Source: an uncultured Dialister sp.
GTDB taxonomy: Bacteria; Bacillota; Negativicutes; Veillonellales; Dialisteraceae
Reading direction: 5' to 3'
Length of the DNA stretch: 64,000 nt
Assembly: GCA_900547785.1 (NCBI GenBank)
Contig: URIB01000002.1
Span: 62,001-126,000, forward strand
Part shown: piece after piece, positions 53,468 through 62,192 of the stretch
Layout: every line of letters begins with the position of its first letter
How positions within the stretch are numbered: position 1 is the stretch's first letter
Program-made: the position numbers and the translations under genes
Notes under the pieces: model-generated
The model's input: the letters and a program-made list of their open reading frames with translations, nothing else
The model's database searches: none
Told to the model about the DNA's origin: nothing

Positions 53468-53775
53468 TACCCTTCAATCTTTTCAATTTGAACTTTTGTG
53501 AACGGCTGACGATGCCCCTGACGGCGACGATAATTGGATTTCGCTTTATACTTAAAAATCCGAATCTTTTTTTCTTTTCCCTGTGCAAGAACTTTGGCAA
53601 TAACTTTGGCTCCTGCGACAAAAGGCTGTCCAATTTTCATCGTATCCCCGGATAAAAGAAGAACTTCGTCAAAAGTCACTTCATCTCCTTCAGAAACAGC
53701 CAATTTCTCAATGGTAATAATCTTTCCTTCTTCTACATTATATTGCTTACCACCGGTTTTAATAATTGCGTACAT
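53467..53775 (-). CDS. rplU: Ribosomal protein L21
   Basis: 102 aa. Start M-Y-A-I-I-K-T-G-G-K-Q-Y, and the C-terminal K-Y-K-A-K-S-N-Y-R-R-R-Q-G-H-R-Q motif, both typical. AGGAGGTG site. First gene of the L21-Prp-L27 operon, with a 105-nt leader. Confidence 0.97.
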   Translation of the reverse strand: MYAIIKTGGKQYNVEEGKIITIEKLAVSEGDEVTFDEVLLLSGDTMKIGQPFVAGAKVIAKVLAQGKEKKIRIFKYKAKSNYRRRQGHRQPFTKVQIEKIEG

Positions 53776-53881
53776 GTGTGCACCTCCTTCATACTATACT
53801 CGCCGAGTACGGCAGTTTTTTATTGAAAACATTTCATATGCCGGTTTCGAGCGGTTGCGTCACAGCACCCTGTACAATGAC
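53776..53881 (-). promoter_or_regulatory. Candidate L21 autoregulatory leader
   Basis: About 105 nt from the predicted start point to the rplU ATG. It contains GTGACGCAACCGC and CGAAACCGG segments and, next to the binding site, two overlapping hairpins that exclude each other: TACTC-GGC-GAGTA (53797-53809) and GCCG-TACT-CGGC (53802-53813). Position and size fit the Firmicute L21 leader; assignment is from memory of the motif, not a covariance search. Confidence 0.55.
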
Positions 53882-53887
53882 TCACTT

Positions 53888-53916
53888 ATTATACTAATTG
53901 CATAAATGTATGTCAA
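53888..53916 (-). promoter_or_regulatory. Consensus promoter of rplU-prp-rpmA
   Basis: Minus strand TTGACA (53916-53911), exactly 17 bp, then TATAAT (53893-53888): a full SigA consensus, as expected for a ribosomal protein operon. Confidence 0.88.
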
Positions 53917-54033
53917 ATAATTTTTATAGCCATTATGTATAAAGACGCCCCAATCAATTCTCATGAGAAGATTTTAATTTCAAAGCGAAGAAATAAATCT
54001 TTCCAACCGGTTTTTATCACCGAAGCACTCTTT

Positions 54034-54534
54034 TTATTCAGGTCCCAACCCGTCTCGTTTTTCATTTTTATGTGCCATATATCGTACTACCTTTTTTCTT
54101 GCCTTATTAATTTTACTTCCCGTATTTCGGAATTTTCTCAGCGTTGTTGTTTTCGATTTAATTTTCGGTTTCATATCTGTAATAGCACTCATATCGCCTC
54201 TTTTTACAGACGTTGCACGGATTCTCTCCGGTTTTAAAAGAGCCCGAATCGTTTTCATTGTTTGATCAGGAATTAATTCCGGATCAAAACTGTAAATATC
54301 TATCGCCGCATACCCCATATCAGGATAAACATGAATACAAACATGCCCTTTATCGCCATAAGCAGCTACCGTTATTTCTTCGTCCCCTTCATGTAAATAT
54401 GTATCATCAATTTCAAGTCCTAAATTGGATGCTCCCTCGGACATTGTTTGTAAAATATCACGTGACGAAGATAATATACCCGCCTTACAGCCATAACAAT
54501 CTACAAGAAGATGTTTTCCTACATAATCAGACAT
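54034..54534 (-). CDS. SpeD-family protein lacking the pyruvoyl serine
   Basis: 166 aa resembling S-adenosylmethionine decarboxylase: G-K-H-L-L-V-D-C-Y-G-C near the N-terminus, and I-H-V-Y-P-D-M-G-Y-A-A-I-D-I-Y matching the conserved I-H-T-W-P-E-Y-G-Y-A-A-V-D. In SpeD the chain self-cleaves before Ser63 (E-S-H); here positions 61-64 are D-K-G-H, so Ser63 is Gly63, and the Cys83 position is Phe. His68 is kept. Residues about 108-166 are a Lys/Arg-rich tail not found in typical SpeD. A decarboxylase is therefore unlikely; possibly a nucleic-acid-binding or regulatory derivative. Monocistronic context between pheT and rplU. Confidence 0.75.
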   Translation of the reverse strand: MSDYVGKHLLVDCYGCKAGILSSSRDILQTMSEGASNLGLEIDDTYLHEGDEEITVAAYGDKGHVCIHVYPDMGYAAIDIYSFDPELIPDQTMKTIRALLKPERIRATSVKRGDMSAITDMKPKIKSKTTTLRKFRNTGSKINKARKKVVRYMAHKNEKRDGLGPE

Positions 54535-54614
54535 GCAGTACCTCCTCTAATTAAAATGATTTCCTTTGCCGCAGCAAACATCGATCATTCTCTCAAATTC
54601 TATCTTATCCTACT

Positions 54615-57089
54615 TTATTTCATTCTTAGTGTTCCGTTCACTTTTTCCAGTGCGGAAACAATATTTTTTATCCAAGAATCCACCTCTTTATCCGTCAGCG
54701 TCCGGTCTTCCGCCCTGAAACTCAAGTTGTAGGCCATGGATTTAAATCCTTCAGGCACTTGTTTTCCTTGATATAAATCAAAAAGATATAATTTCTCCAA
54801 ATGCGCTGAACCTGTATGAGAAATAATATCTTCTACAGCTTCATTAGAAAGTTCCTCCGGCACAAGAATGGCAAGATCTCTCTCTACTGCAGGGAATTTG
54901 GGTATTTTATGATAGTCAATCACATGGCTTATAAAAGGGAGTATATCCGGAATGGAAAGAATAAATGCATACGCATTTCTCTTTATCCCCCATTGATCCA
55001 GAACCTTGGGGTGCAGCTCCCCAAAAGTAATTAAAGTCGTTCCATTTTTTACAAACTCGGCTGAAATTCCCGGGTGAAATACAGGATGAGTTGCCTTTTT
55101 AATTTCATAATCCCTAATTCCTGCCACAAATAAAATGTCTTCAGCAATTGCTTTTACGTCAAAAAAATCATAATCTTTCGATATATTGGGATACCCCTTT
55201 TCCAACAAACCGCCGCAAAGAATCCCGGCAATCATTGTATATTCATTCGGGAGTTCTCTCAGCGGCAAGGATTTAGGACTGTAAACATGTCCATGTTCAA
55301 AAATGGCCACTTGATCGTTCTTCTGTGCCAAATTATATTGCAAAGTATGTAATAAACCGGGCAAAAGCGAGGTTCTCATATCAGGATACTCTTCTGAAAT
55401 GGGATTTATCACGGGAATTGCCTGATAAATTTCATTATCTTTCGGGAAGTTTAATTTTTCTAAATCTTTTTTATCCATAAAGCTGTAATTGATGACTTGA
55501 GACAATCCGTTCTCAATTAATTTATCACTGATTGCAAACAATAACTCTTGTTCTTTGCTCATCATTCCTTTGGTAATAGCACTCCAAGGTGTGGTCACAG
55601 GAATATTCGAATATCCATATACGCGGGCAACTTCTTCTGCTAAATCCGGCATGCCGCTTATGTCCAACCGGAATTCGGGAACTGTGACTTTCAATGTTTC
55701 CTGCGTTTCTTCCACCATAAAATGCAATCTTTTTAAAATATCAACCATATCTTTTTGAGATAACCGGATTCCAATATATTTATTAATGGCACTTACGGTC
55801 GTTGTTATCACTTGTGATTTTGCCTTTACCGGATACACATCTATCATTCCCTGTGCTATCTCACATGCACCTTGTTCCACTAAGATTTGAGAAATCCGGT
55901 TAAGTGCCAATTCCGTTCTTGACGGGTTTATTCCTTTTTCATAGCGGCCTGATGCTTCGGAACGCAATCCCAATCTACGGGAAGTCCGTCGAATGGAAGC
56001 GCTGTCAAATACCGCCGCTTCTAACAGCACATTTCTTGTATTTTCAGTAACTTCCGTATCCAGCCCGCCCATAACACCGGCAACACAAATTGCTTTCCCT
56101 TCTCCATCGGAAATCACTAAATCTGATTGCTGTAAAATTCTTTCATTTTTATCGAGGGTTACAATTTTTTCTTGTTCCTTGGCAAAACGACAAACCAAAC
56201 CATGGCCTGCCACTTTGTCATAATCATAGGTATGCAAAGGCTGTCCAGTTTCAAGCATGACATAGTTTGCCGCATCAACAATATTATTTATTGGTCGGAT
56301 ACCGTTACTTCTTAAACGATTGGCTATCCATTCCGGAGAAGTACCGATTTTAACATTTTCCAGAAGTTTCCCGCAAAAACGTTTGCAATATTCATCATTT
56401 TCTACTTGGATAGAAACACGCCCCTCTACAGGCTGTCCTTTTTCTTGTACATTCACTGTCGGCAATGTCAGTTTTCTCTTAAAAATACCGGCCACTTCCA
56501 TTGCCATTCCTATCATACTGAAACAGTCAGCCCTGTTGGCTGTCAATTCCATTTCATAAATTACATCATCCAAATCAAAAAGCCTGTGAAAATCAATCCC
56601 TACTTCCGTTTTTTCAGGAAGAATCATAATTCCTTCTTTATCGCTATCCGGAAATAAATCTGTGTCTAATCCCAGTTCTCCGCAAGAACAAAGCATGCCC
56701 TCTGACTTTATGCCGCGCAATTCTCCGGACTTAATATCAATATCACCATGGGATATACCGCCCGGTGCACCGGCATCGTGCTTTGCTGGTATATGTGCTC
56801 CAGGTAATGCAACAGGTACAATCTGTCCCACTTTTATATTATGGGCACCGGTTACCACTTGTATCACTTTCTCATTTCCCGCATCAATTCTGCAAATAAG
56901 CAGATGATCTGCATTGGGATGCTTATTTATTTCAAGTATTTTACCGGTTACCACTCTACGAAATTTCTTACCGGGATAAACGACATGTTCAACGGGAATC
57001 CCGTCCACTGTCAATACTTCAGCCATCTCCTCGGGATCAATATCTTTTATATCTACAAGCGTCCCAAGCCATTTCAATGATACATTCAT
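54615..57089 (-). CDS. pheT: Phenylalanyl-tRNA synthetase beta subunit
   Basis: 824 aa, full length: tRNA-binding (EMAP-like) domain near 40-150 (V-V-T-G-K-I-L-E-I-N-K-H-P-N-A-D-H), B3/4 editing region, B5 domain, and C-terminal FDX-ACB domain with K-F-P-A-V-E-R-D-L-A. Works with PheS as a heterotetramer. GAGG site; 17 bp after pheS. Confidence 0.97.
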   Translation of the reverse strand: MNVSLKWLGTLVDIKDIDPEEMAEVLTVDGIPVEHVVYPGKKFRRVVTGKILEINKHPNADHLLICRIDAGNEKVIQVVTGAHNIKVGQIVPVALPGAHIPAKHDAGAPGGISHGDIDIKSGELRGIKSEGMLCSCGELGLDTDLFPDSDKEGIMILPEKTEVGIDFHRLFDLDDVIYEMELTANRADCFSMIGMAMEVAGIFKRKLTLPTVNVQEKGQPVEGRVSIQVENDEYCKRFCGKLLENVKIGTSPEWIANRLRSNGIRPINNIVDAANYVMLETGQPLHTYDYDKVAGHGLVCRFAKEQEKIVTLDKNERILQQSDLVISDGEGKAICVAGVMGGLDTEVTENTRNVLLEAAVFDSASIRRTSRRLGLRSEASGRYEKGINPSRTELALNRISQILVEQGACEIAQGMIDVYPVKAKSQVITTTVSAINKYIGIRLSQKDMVDILKRLHFMVEETQETLKVTVPEFRLDISGMPDLAEEVARVYGYSNIPVTTPWSAITKGMMSKEQELLFAISDKLIENGLSQVINYSFMDKKDLEKLNFPKDNEIYQAIPVINPISEEYPDMRTSLLPGLLHTLQYNLAQKNDQVAIFEHGHVYSPKSLPLRELPNEYTMIAGILCGGLLEKGYPNISKDYDFFDVKAIAEDILFVAGIRDYEIKKATHPVFHPGISAEFVKNGTTLITFGELHPKVLDQWGIKRNAYAFILSIPDILPFISHVIDYHKIPKFPAVERDLAILVPEELSNEAVEDIISHTGSAHLEKLYLFDLYQGKQVPEGFKSMAYNLSFRAEDRTLTDKEVDSWIKNIVSALEKVNGTLRMK

Positions 57090-57106
57090 TGCATTTCCCT
57101 CTCTTC

Positions 57107-58156
57107 CTAAAATTGTTGTAAAAATTTGACATCATTTTCATAGAAATGTCTCAGGTCATAAATTCCGTAAAGAAGCATAGCAATACGTTCAATTCCCATA
57201 CCAAACGCAAATCCGCTCACCAAATCCGGATCATATCCGTTAATTTTCAATACCGAATTATGTACCATTCCGCATCCGAGAATTTCAAGCCAATCAGGAT
57301 CACTGCCTGCAGAATATGTCCTTGCCGCAAATGAAATATCCACTTCGGCAGACGGTTCTGTAAAGGGAAAATAACTGGCGCGAAAACGGATTTTTGTATC
57401 GGTCCCGAATAAATCCTTCAAAAATATTTCAAGAGTTCCCTTTAAATCGGAAAACTTAATCCCTTTATCCACTACAAGACCTTCTACCTGATGAAAAACC
57501 GGGGAATGCGTTGCATCATTATCCCAACGGAAAACTTTTCCCGGAGCAATCATCCGGATAGGCGAATTCGGTTTATTATTTCGTAAAGTTCTTGCCTGAA
57601 CCGGTGAAGTATGAGTACGAAGCAATATTTCCGGAGTTATATAGAATGAATCCTGCATATCCCTCGCCGGATGATCTTTAGGTAAGTTCAAGCATTCAAA
57701 ATTATAAAAATCTTCTTCAATTTCAGGCCCTTCTTCCACGGAATATCCCATACGAATAAATGATTTCATAATCTCCCGCAATGCTTTCTCCAACGGATGA
57801 ATATGACCTGCGTTTCTGCGTCGCGATGGCAATGTAATATCTACAGTTTCATTTTTGATTTTATCTTCAAATCTTTTATTTTTAAGTTCTTTTAACTTGA
57901 TGGAAATCTGCTGTTCAATGTCTGCACGCACTTTATTCACAAGAGTCCCCATAACCGGTTTCTCTTCGTTGGAAAGATCTCTCATTTTCTTAAGAATGGA
58001 TGTCAGTCTCCCTTTTTTCCCTAAAAAAGCAACTTTCGTTTCTTGCAATTCTTTTTCATTTTTACAGCCTGCCATCTTCTCAAGTACAAACTGACTTAGC
58101 CCCTGTAAATCGGTTTTCATCTCTTCCGCTATCCGGCTTATATTTAATTCTTCCAT
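57107..58156 (-). CDS. pheS: Phenylalanyl-tRNA synthetase alpha subunit
   Basis: 349 aa. N-terminal coiled coil, class II motifs H-P-L, R-T-H-T-S, F-T-E-P-S-A-E-V-D and G-C-G-M-V-H. ATG 58156 has GGAGG 7 nt upstream; the ATG at 58162 is too close to it. Controlled by the T-box upstream. Confidence 0.97.
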   Translation of the reverse strand: MEELNISRIAEEMKTDLQGLSQFVLEKMAGCKNEKELQETKVAFLGKKGRLTSILKKMRDLSNEEKPVMGTLVNKVRADIEQQISIKLKELKNKRFEDKIKNETVDITLPSRRRNAGHIHPLEKALREIMKSFIRMGYSVEEGPEIEEDFYNFECLNLPKDHPARDMQDSFYITPEILLRTHTSPVQARTLRNNKPNSPIRMIAPGKVFRWDNDATHSPVFHQVEGLVVDKGIKFSDLKGTLEIFLKDLFGTDTKIRFRASYFPFTEPSAEVDISFAARTYSAGSDPDWLEILGCGMVHNSVLKINGYDPDLVSGFAFGMGIERIAMLLYGIYDLRHFYENDVKFLQQF

Positions 58157-58205
58157 TTCCATGCCTCCCGGTTATAGATTCTTTCATGCAAATAAGAGCA
58201 AAAAT

Positions 58206-58238
58206 AAAACTCCGCCCTCCGAAGAGGGGCGAAGTTTT
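58206..58238 (-). terminator. T-box terminator hairpin of pheST
   Basis: Stem of about 14 bp (AAAACTTCGCCCCTC against its near-complement) with a TTCG loop and a U-rich tail. The upstream T-box core competes with its 5' arm. Confidence 0.9.
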
Positions 58239-58423
58239 CCGCGGTACCACCCTGATTTATTACTTTAATAACTTTAACGCAGTCCTACGTTTTGCCTACT
58301 CAATTCAACAAAATGCTCCAAAGTGAACTGATTTTCCTATCTTGCCGGTATCCCACTATCACCAACTCTCTGAATAGAATCAGAAAATCTCTTCTTTGTC
58401 ATTGCTTTTCTATCAAATAATAT
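58206..58423 (-). promoter_or_regulatory. T-box leader, phenylalanine specific (UUC)
   Basis: The 321-bp stretch before pheS holds a T-box. On the minus strand are a stem I region with A-G-A-G-A-G and G-G-T-G-A elements, a candidate specifier TTC (58327-58325) followed by ACTTTGGAGC, the T-box/antiterminator core TGGTACCGCGG (58249-58239), and a terminator hairpin (58238-58206). Uncharged tRNA-Phe would stabilise the antiterminator and turn pheST on. Confidence 0.9.
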
Positions 58424-58429
58424 GTTTTT

Positions 58430-58457
58430 ATTCTATCATTCGGTGTACAATTGTCAA
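58430..58457 (-). promoter_or_regulatory. Promoter of the pheST T-box transcript
   Basis: Minus strand TTGACA (58457-58452), a 16-bp spacer and TAGAAT (58435-58430). About 27 bp past the acyl-CoA dehydrogenase stop, with no terminator seen between them. Confidence 0.7.
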
Positions 58458-58483
58458 GCTAAACAGCAATCTTACCCGTATAA

Positions 58484-59620
58484 TTAAAATATAGCCTCAT
58501 TAGAGATAACCAATCTTTGGATCTGATTTGTTCCTTCATAAATTTGCATAATTTTCGCATCACGCATATATTTCTCCACCGGATTCTCACGGGAATAGCC
58601 ATTCCCTCCCATAACCTGTACCGCCATAGTTGTCACATTCATAGCCGTATCAGAGGCATAACATTTTGACATAGCGGAAAACATAGCAGCCTTTTTATCT
58701 TTTTTCATTTGCATGACACAGGCTTTATAAGTTAAAGCCCTTGCAGCTTCTGTTTGCATAACCATATCTGCAATCATTTGCTGCACCATTTCAAAAGACG
58801 CTATCTTTACGCCAAATTGCTTTCTTTGATGCGAATATTTCACGGCCGCCTCAAGTGCCGCCTGTGCAATCCCTACGGAAATAGCAGCTACCACCGGGCG
58901 GGACAATTGAAGTGTCTGCATGGCAATCAAAAATCCTCTTCCTTCTTTTCCGATCCGGGCCGATTCCGGCACAAAACAATTTTCAAAAATAATTTCTGCT
59001 GTAGCAGATGCACGGATTCCCATTTTATCTTCTTCTTTTCCAATCGAAATGCCCGGTGTTTTTGCATCTACCAAAAAAGCCGTAAGCCCACGGATTCCCC
59101 CGCCTTCTCTGGTATTTGCAAAAAGAGTAATTTTGTCAGCAATAGGTGCATTTGTTATAAAACATTTTGCTCCGTTTAAAAGATATCCTCCATCTACTTT
59201 ATCCGCATGACAAGAAACAGCGCCTGCATCCGATCCCGCATTAGGTTCAGTTAACGCAAAACATGCCATTCCGCCGTGATTCAAAGAATTGAAAAATTCT
59301 TTTTTCTGAATCTCATTTCCTGCCAACAGCAACGGATACGCAGCCAGAGAGTTTGCTGCGCATAAAGTCGCTATGCCTGCACAACCTTTTGCCAATTCTT
59401 CTGCTATCAACGCCACTGTCAATAAATCCAATCCGGCTCCGCCATATTCCTGCGGGACTGATAATTGCGTCATCCCTGAAGATTTTAGCACTTCCAAAAG
59501 CTCTTCATCCATAATCCCGCTCTTATCAATATGTAATGCACGCGGCACAATTTCTTTTTGTACGATTTCTTTTGTAAGACGAATAAACTCTTGTTGCTTT
59601 TGTGTTATTGAGAAATCCAT
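58484..59620 (-). CDS. Acyl-CoA dehydrogenase (short-chain type)
   Basis: 378 aa flavoprotein. N-terminal helical domain, F-A-L-T-E-P-N-A-G-S-D-A-G FAD/substrate loop, Q-V-M-G-G-N-G-Y-S and the C-terminal I-Y-E-G-T-N-Q-I-Q-R-L, whose Glu is the catalytic base position of butyryl-CoA dehydrogenases. Substrate chain length is not certain; no etfAB or thiolase genes are adjacent, which would be expected in a butyrate operon. ATG 59620 lies after GGAGGGG. Its own promoter suggests single-gene transcription. Confidence 0.9.
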   Translation of the reverse strand: MDFSITQKQQEFIRLTKEIVQKEIVPRALHIDKSGIMDEELLEVLKSSGMTQLSVPQEYGGAGLDLLTVALIAEELAKGCAGIATLCAANSLAAYPLLLAGNEIQKKEFFNSLNHGGMACFALTEPNAGSDAGAVSCHADKVDGGYLLNGAKCFITNAPIADKITLFANTREGGGIRGLTAFLVDAKTPGISIGKEEDKMGIRASATAEIIFENCFVPESARIGKEGRGFLIAMQTLQLSRPVVAAISVGIAQAALEAAVKYSHQRKQFGVKIASFEMVQQMIADMVMQTEAARALTYKACVMQMKKDKKAAMFSAMSKCYASDTAMNVTTMAVQVMGGNGYSRENPVEKYMRDAKIMQIYEGTNQIQRLVISNEAIF

Positions 59621-59655
59621 GTTCCCCTCCATACAAATACCAAAATTTCCTTTTT

Positions 59656-59664
59656 ATTATAGCA
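59656..59664 (-). promoter_or_regulatory. Extended -10 promoter of the acyl-CoA dehydrogenase gene
   Basis: Minus strand TGCTATAAT (59664-59656), an extended -10 with perfect hexamer, 35 bp before the ATG. No good -35. Confidence 0.5.
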
Positions 59665-59723
59665 GAAATATAACTGCCATCTGTTTATTGATAATGACGA
59701 TTTGTTTTCACTGTATTAAATCT

Positions 59724-60938
59724 CTATTCATAGCGCAATGCATCTATAGGATCCAACTTCGCCGCCCTTCGCGCCGGATAAAACCCGAATATGATGCCGG
59801 TTGCTACAGAAAATACAAATGCTCCTATAACTGATACAACATTTATCACTGAAGGCATTTGAAAAAAATGGGGAACTGAATAAGCAATTATAACCCCCGC
59901 TATAACGCCGATAAAGCCGCCTATAACTCCTATTGTGGCAGATTCTACCAAAAATTGTGTAATTATCATATGATAAGTGGCCCCCAGTGCTTTCCTTATG
60001 CCAATTTCTCTTGTTCGCTCTGTAACGGACACCAGCATAATGTTCATAATTCCGATTCCGCCGACCAAAAGCGAAATTGCCGCTATGCTTCCGAGAAATA
60101 AGGTAATCGTCCGTGTTGTATTTTCCATTATATCCTGATATTCTTTAGCACTTCTTATTTCAAAATCATTTTCCTCTCCAAAAGGAAGCCTATGTCTTGT
60201 TCTCAGTAAATTTTCAATATCGTTCTCTACCTGAGAAACAACTTCCCCACTGTCAGCAGTGAGCATAATATTATGTAAATAAGTAATCCCTAAAATTCTT
60301 TCCTGGATTGTTGAAAACGGACAAATAATACAATCATCCTGATCGCCTCTTCCATATCCCTTTTTTTCCAGTACCCCAATCACGGTAAACGGGTTTCCTT
60401 TAACTCTTATTTTTTCTCCCACAGGATTTGTATCACCAAAAAGAGTTTCCGCTGTAGTTTGTCCTAAAAGACAAACTCTCGCTCTCCTTTCAAATTCCTT
60501 TTCCGACCACCAACGTCCGTCATCAATCCCCCAATTTCTAACAATCCGATAGTCTGCTGTAACACCGGACAATGTGGTCGTGCAATTCTTATTTTGGTTA
60601 ACTGCTACTACCGTTGTTCTCGCGGATGGTGTTATGGCAGTAACATTCGGCAATCTTTTTATCGCCAGGTAGTCTTCGTAGGAAAGCGTTTTTTCAGAAC
60701 CTGCTGCAGGTCGTATACCGGGTTTTCTTCCTGTTCCCGGAATCACCGCCATCATATTTGATCCCAAAGCGGCTATACGATTTTCCACATCCGACTGCAT
60801 CCCGTATCCCAGTGACATTAAAGCTATCACCGAAGCTACCCCGATAACAATTCCCAACATTGTCAAAAAAGACCGCAATTTATTATGCATAACGGAATGA
60901 AACGCCATAAAAACGCTTTCTAAAACCATAGCCGACAC
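59724..60938 (-). CDS. MacB-type ABC transporter permease, copy 2
   Basis: 404 aa with the MacB/FtsX plan: a membrane segment at about 22-44 (L-L-T-M-L-G-I-V-I-G-V), a large extracytoplasmic MacB_PCD domain, then three C-terminal segments containing S-L-L-V-G-G-I-G-I-M-N-I-M-L-V-S-V-T-E-R-T-R-E-I-G. No ATPase domain fused. A close paralogue of the gene just upstream, same length. In a didermic cell the system could export a peptide, drug or lipoprotein; the substrate is unknown. Confidence 0.9.
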   Translation of the reverse strand: MSAMVLESVFMAFHSVMHNKLRSFLTMLGIVIGVASVIALMSLGYGMQSDVENRIAALGSNMMAVIPGTGRKPGIRPAAGSEKTLSYEDYLAIKRLPNVTAITPSARTTVVAVNQNKNCTTTLSGVTADYRIVRNWGIDDGRWWSEKEFERRARVCLLGQTTAETLFGDTNPVGEKIRVKGNPFTVIGVLEKKGYGRGDQDDCIICPFSTIQERILGITYLHNIMLTADSGEVVSQVENDIENLLRTRHRLPFGEENDFEIRSAKEYQDIMENTTRTITLFLGSIAAISLLVGGIGIMNIMLVSVTERTREIGIRKALGATYHMIITQFLVESATIGVIGGFIGVIAGVIIAYSVPHFFQMPSVINVVSVIGAFVFSVATGIIFGFYPARRAAKLDPIDALRYE

Positions 60939-60977
60939 TGTAAACTTCTCCTATTTATTAAATGATTTCATAGCCTG

Positions 60978-62192
60978 TTATTCATAATGCAGAGCATCTA
61001 TAGGATGTAAACGGGCTGCCTTTTCCGCAGGATATAGCCCAAACACCAAGCCGATAATAACAGAAAATAAGAATGACCCGATAATAGGCAAAGAAGATAA
61101 AACTGTAGATACTCCTATAAGGTGAGGAACAATTATGGCAATAGAGACTCCTGCAAGTATCCCCAAAAGCCCTCCAACGATACTCACGGTAACCGATTCT
61201 ATCAAAAACTGTGCAATAATCATCCGATGCGTAGCTCCAATCGCTTTTCTGATTCCTATTTCTTTAGTTCTTTCGGTAACGGACACCAGCATAATATTCA
61301 TAATTCCGATGCCTCCCACCAAAAGAGAGATAGCCGCTATGCTTCCGAGAAATATAGTCAGCGTTTGTGTTGTGGCTTCCATTGTTTCTAATAAATCTTG
61401 TGAATTTTGGATACTGAAATCATCTTCATCTCCCGGAAGGATACGATGGCGGGTACGAAGCAGATTTGTTACATCCGTTTCTATTTGGGAAAGCATATTG
61501 CTGTTATCCGTCATGAGGACAATACGATGTAAGTAGGTAATCCCCATAATACGTTCCTGTACAGTCGTAAAAGGACACAATACTCTGTCATCCTGGTCAA
61601 TAAATGAGTATCCTTTAGGTTCTAACACACCCAAAACGGTAAACGGATCTCCGTGAATCCGTATTTTCTGTCCGACCGGCGACTCCTCGCCGAAAAGGCC
61701 GTTCGCCACCGTTTCTCCCACTACACATACACGTTCACGTCCTGTAAATTCCTGCTCGCTCCAATAACGCCCTTCCGATACTTTAAGATTGGAAATTTCA
61801 AAGTATTCGGAAGTTACACCGTTAACTGCAGTCGTCCAATTTTTATTTCCATGAACAACAATATAGCTGTTCGTAACTACAGGGGCCGCTTTTGTAATAT
61901 TAGGTAAATTTTTTACAGCCAGATAATCTTTGTAGGTCAAGCTTTGCAAGGAACCGGCCGCAGGCCGGACGCCGGGTTTCCTTGATGCTCCCGGCATAAC
62001 CGTAATTTGATTGGAACCTAAGCTTGAAATATTACTTTCTATATCCGCCTGTACTCCATAGCCCAAAGACATTAGGGCGATGACGGCGGATACACCTATA
62101 ATAATTCCGAGCATCGTTAAAAGAGATCGCATTTTATTACTGCGAATGGAGTCAAAAGCCATAACCATGCTCTCAAAAAATATATTTGTCAT
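60978..62192 (-). CDS. MacB-type ABC transporter permease, copy 1
   Basis: 404 aa from ATG 62192, which shares one base with the ATPase stop (TGATG). Same order of segments as the downstream copy, including the G-G-I-G-I-M-N-I-M-L-V-S-V-T-E-R-T-K-E-I-G core. The longer frame to 62225 lies inside the ATPase gene and is rejected. Two permeases plus one ATPase fit a heterodimeric transporter. Confidence 0.92.
   Translation of the reverse strand: MTNIFFESMVMAFDSIRSNKMRSLLTMLGIIIGVSAVIALMSLGYGVQADIESNISSLGSNQITVMPGASRKPGVRPAAGSLQSLTYKDYLAVKNLPNITKAAPVVTNSYIVVHGNKNWTTAVNGVTSEYFEISNLKVSEGRYWSEQEFTGRERVCVVGETVANGLFGEESPVGQKIRIHGDPFTVLGVLEPKGYSFIDQDDRVLCPFTTVQERIMGITYLHRIVLMTDNSNMLSQIETDVTNLLRTRHRILPGDEDDFSIQNSQDLLETMEATTQTLTIFLGSIAAISLLVGGIGIMNIMLVSVTERTKEIGIRKAIGATHRMIIAQFLIESVTVSIVGGLLGILAGVSIAIIVPHLIGVSTVLSSLPIIGSFLFSVIIGLVFGLYPAEKAARLHPIDALHYE

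Noticed and set aside
58754..59210. Overlapping plus-strand frames opposite the acyl-CoA dehydrogenase, up to 141 codons
   Set aside because: Low-complexity shadow translations with Cys/His-rich composition and no start signals.
60978..62192. Tandem permeases as an assembly duplication
   Set aside because: The copies differ throughout, notably in the extracytoplasmic domain, so they are genuine paralogues.
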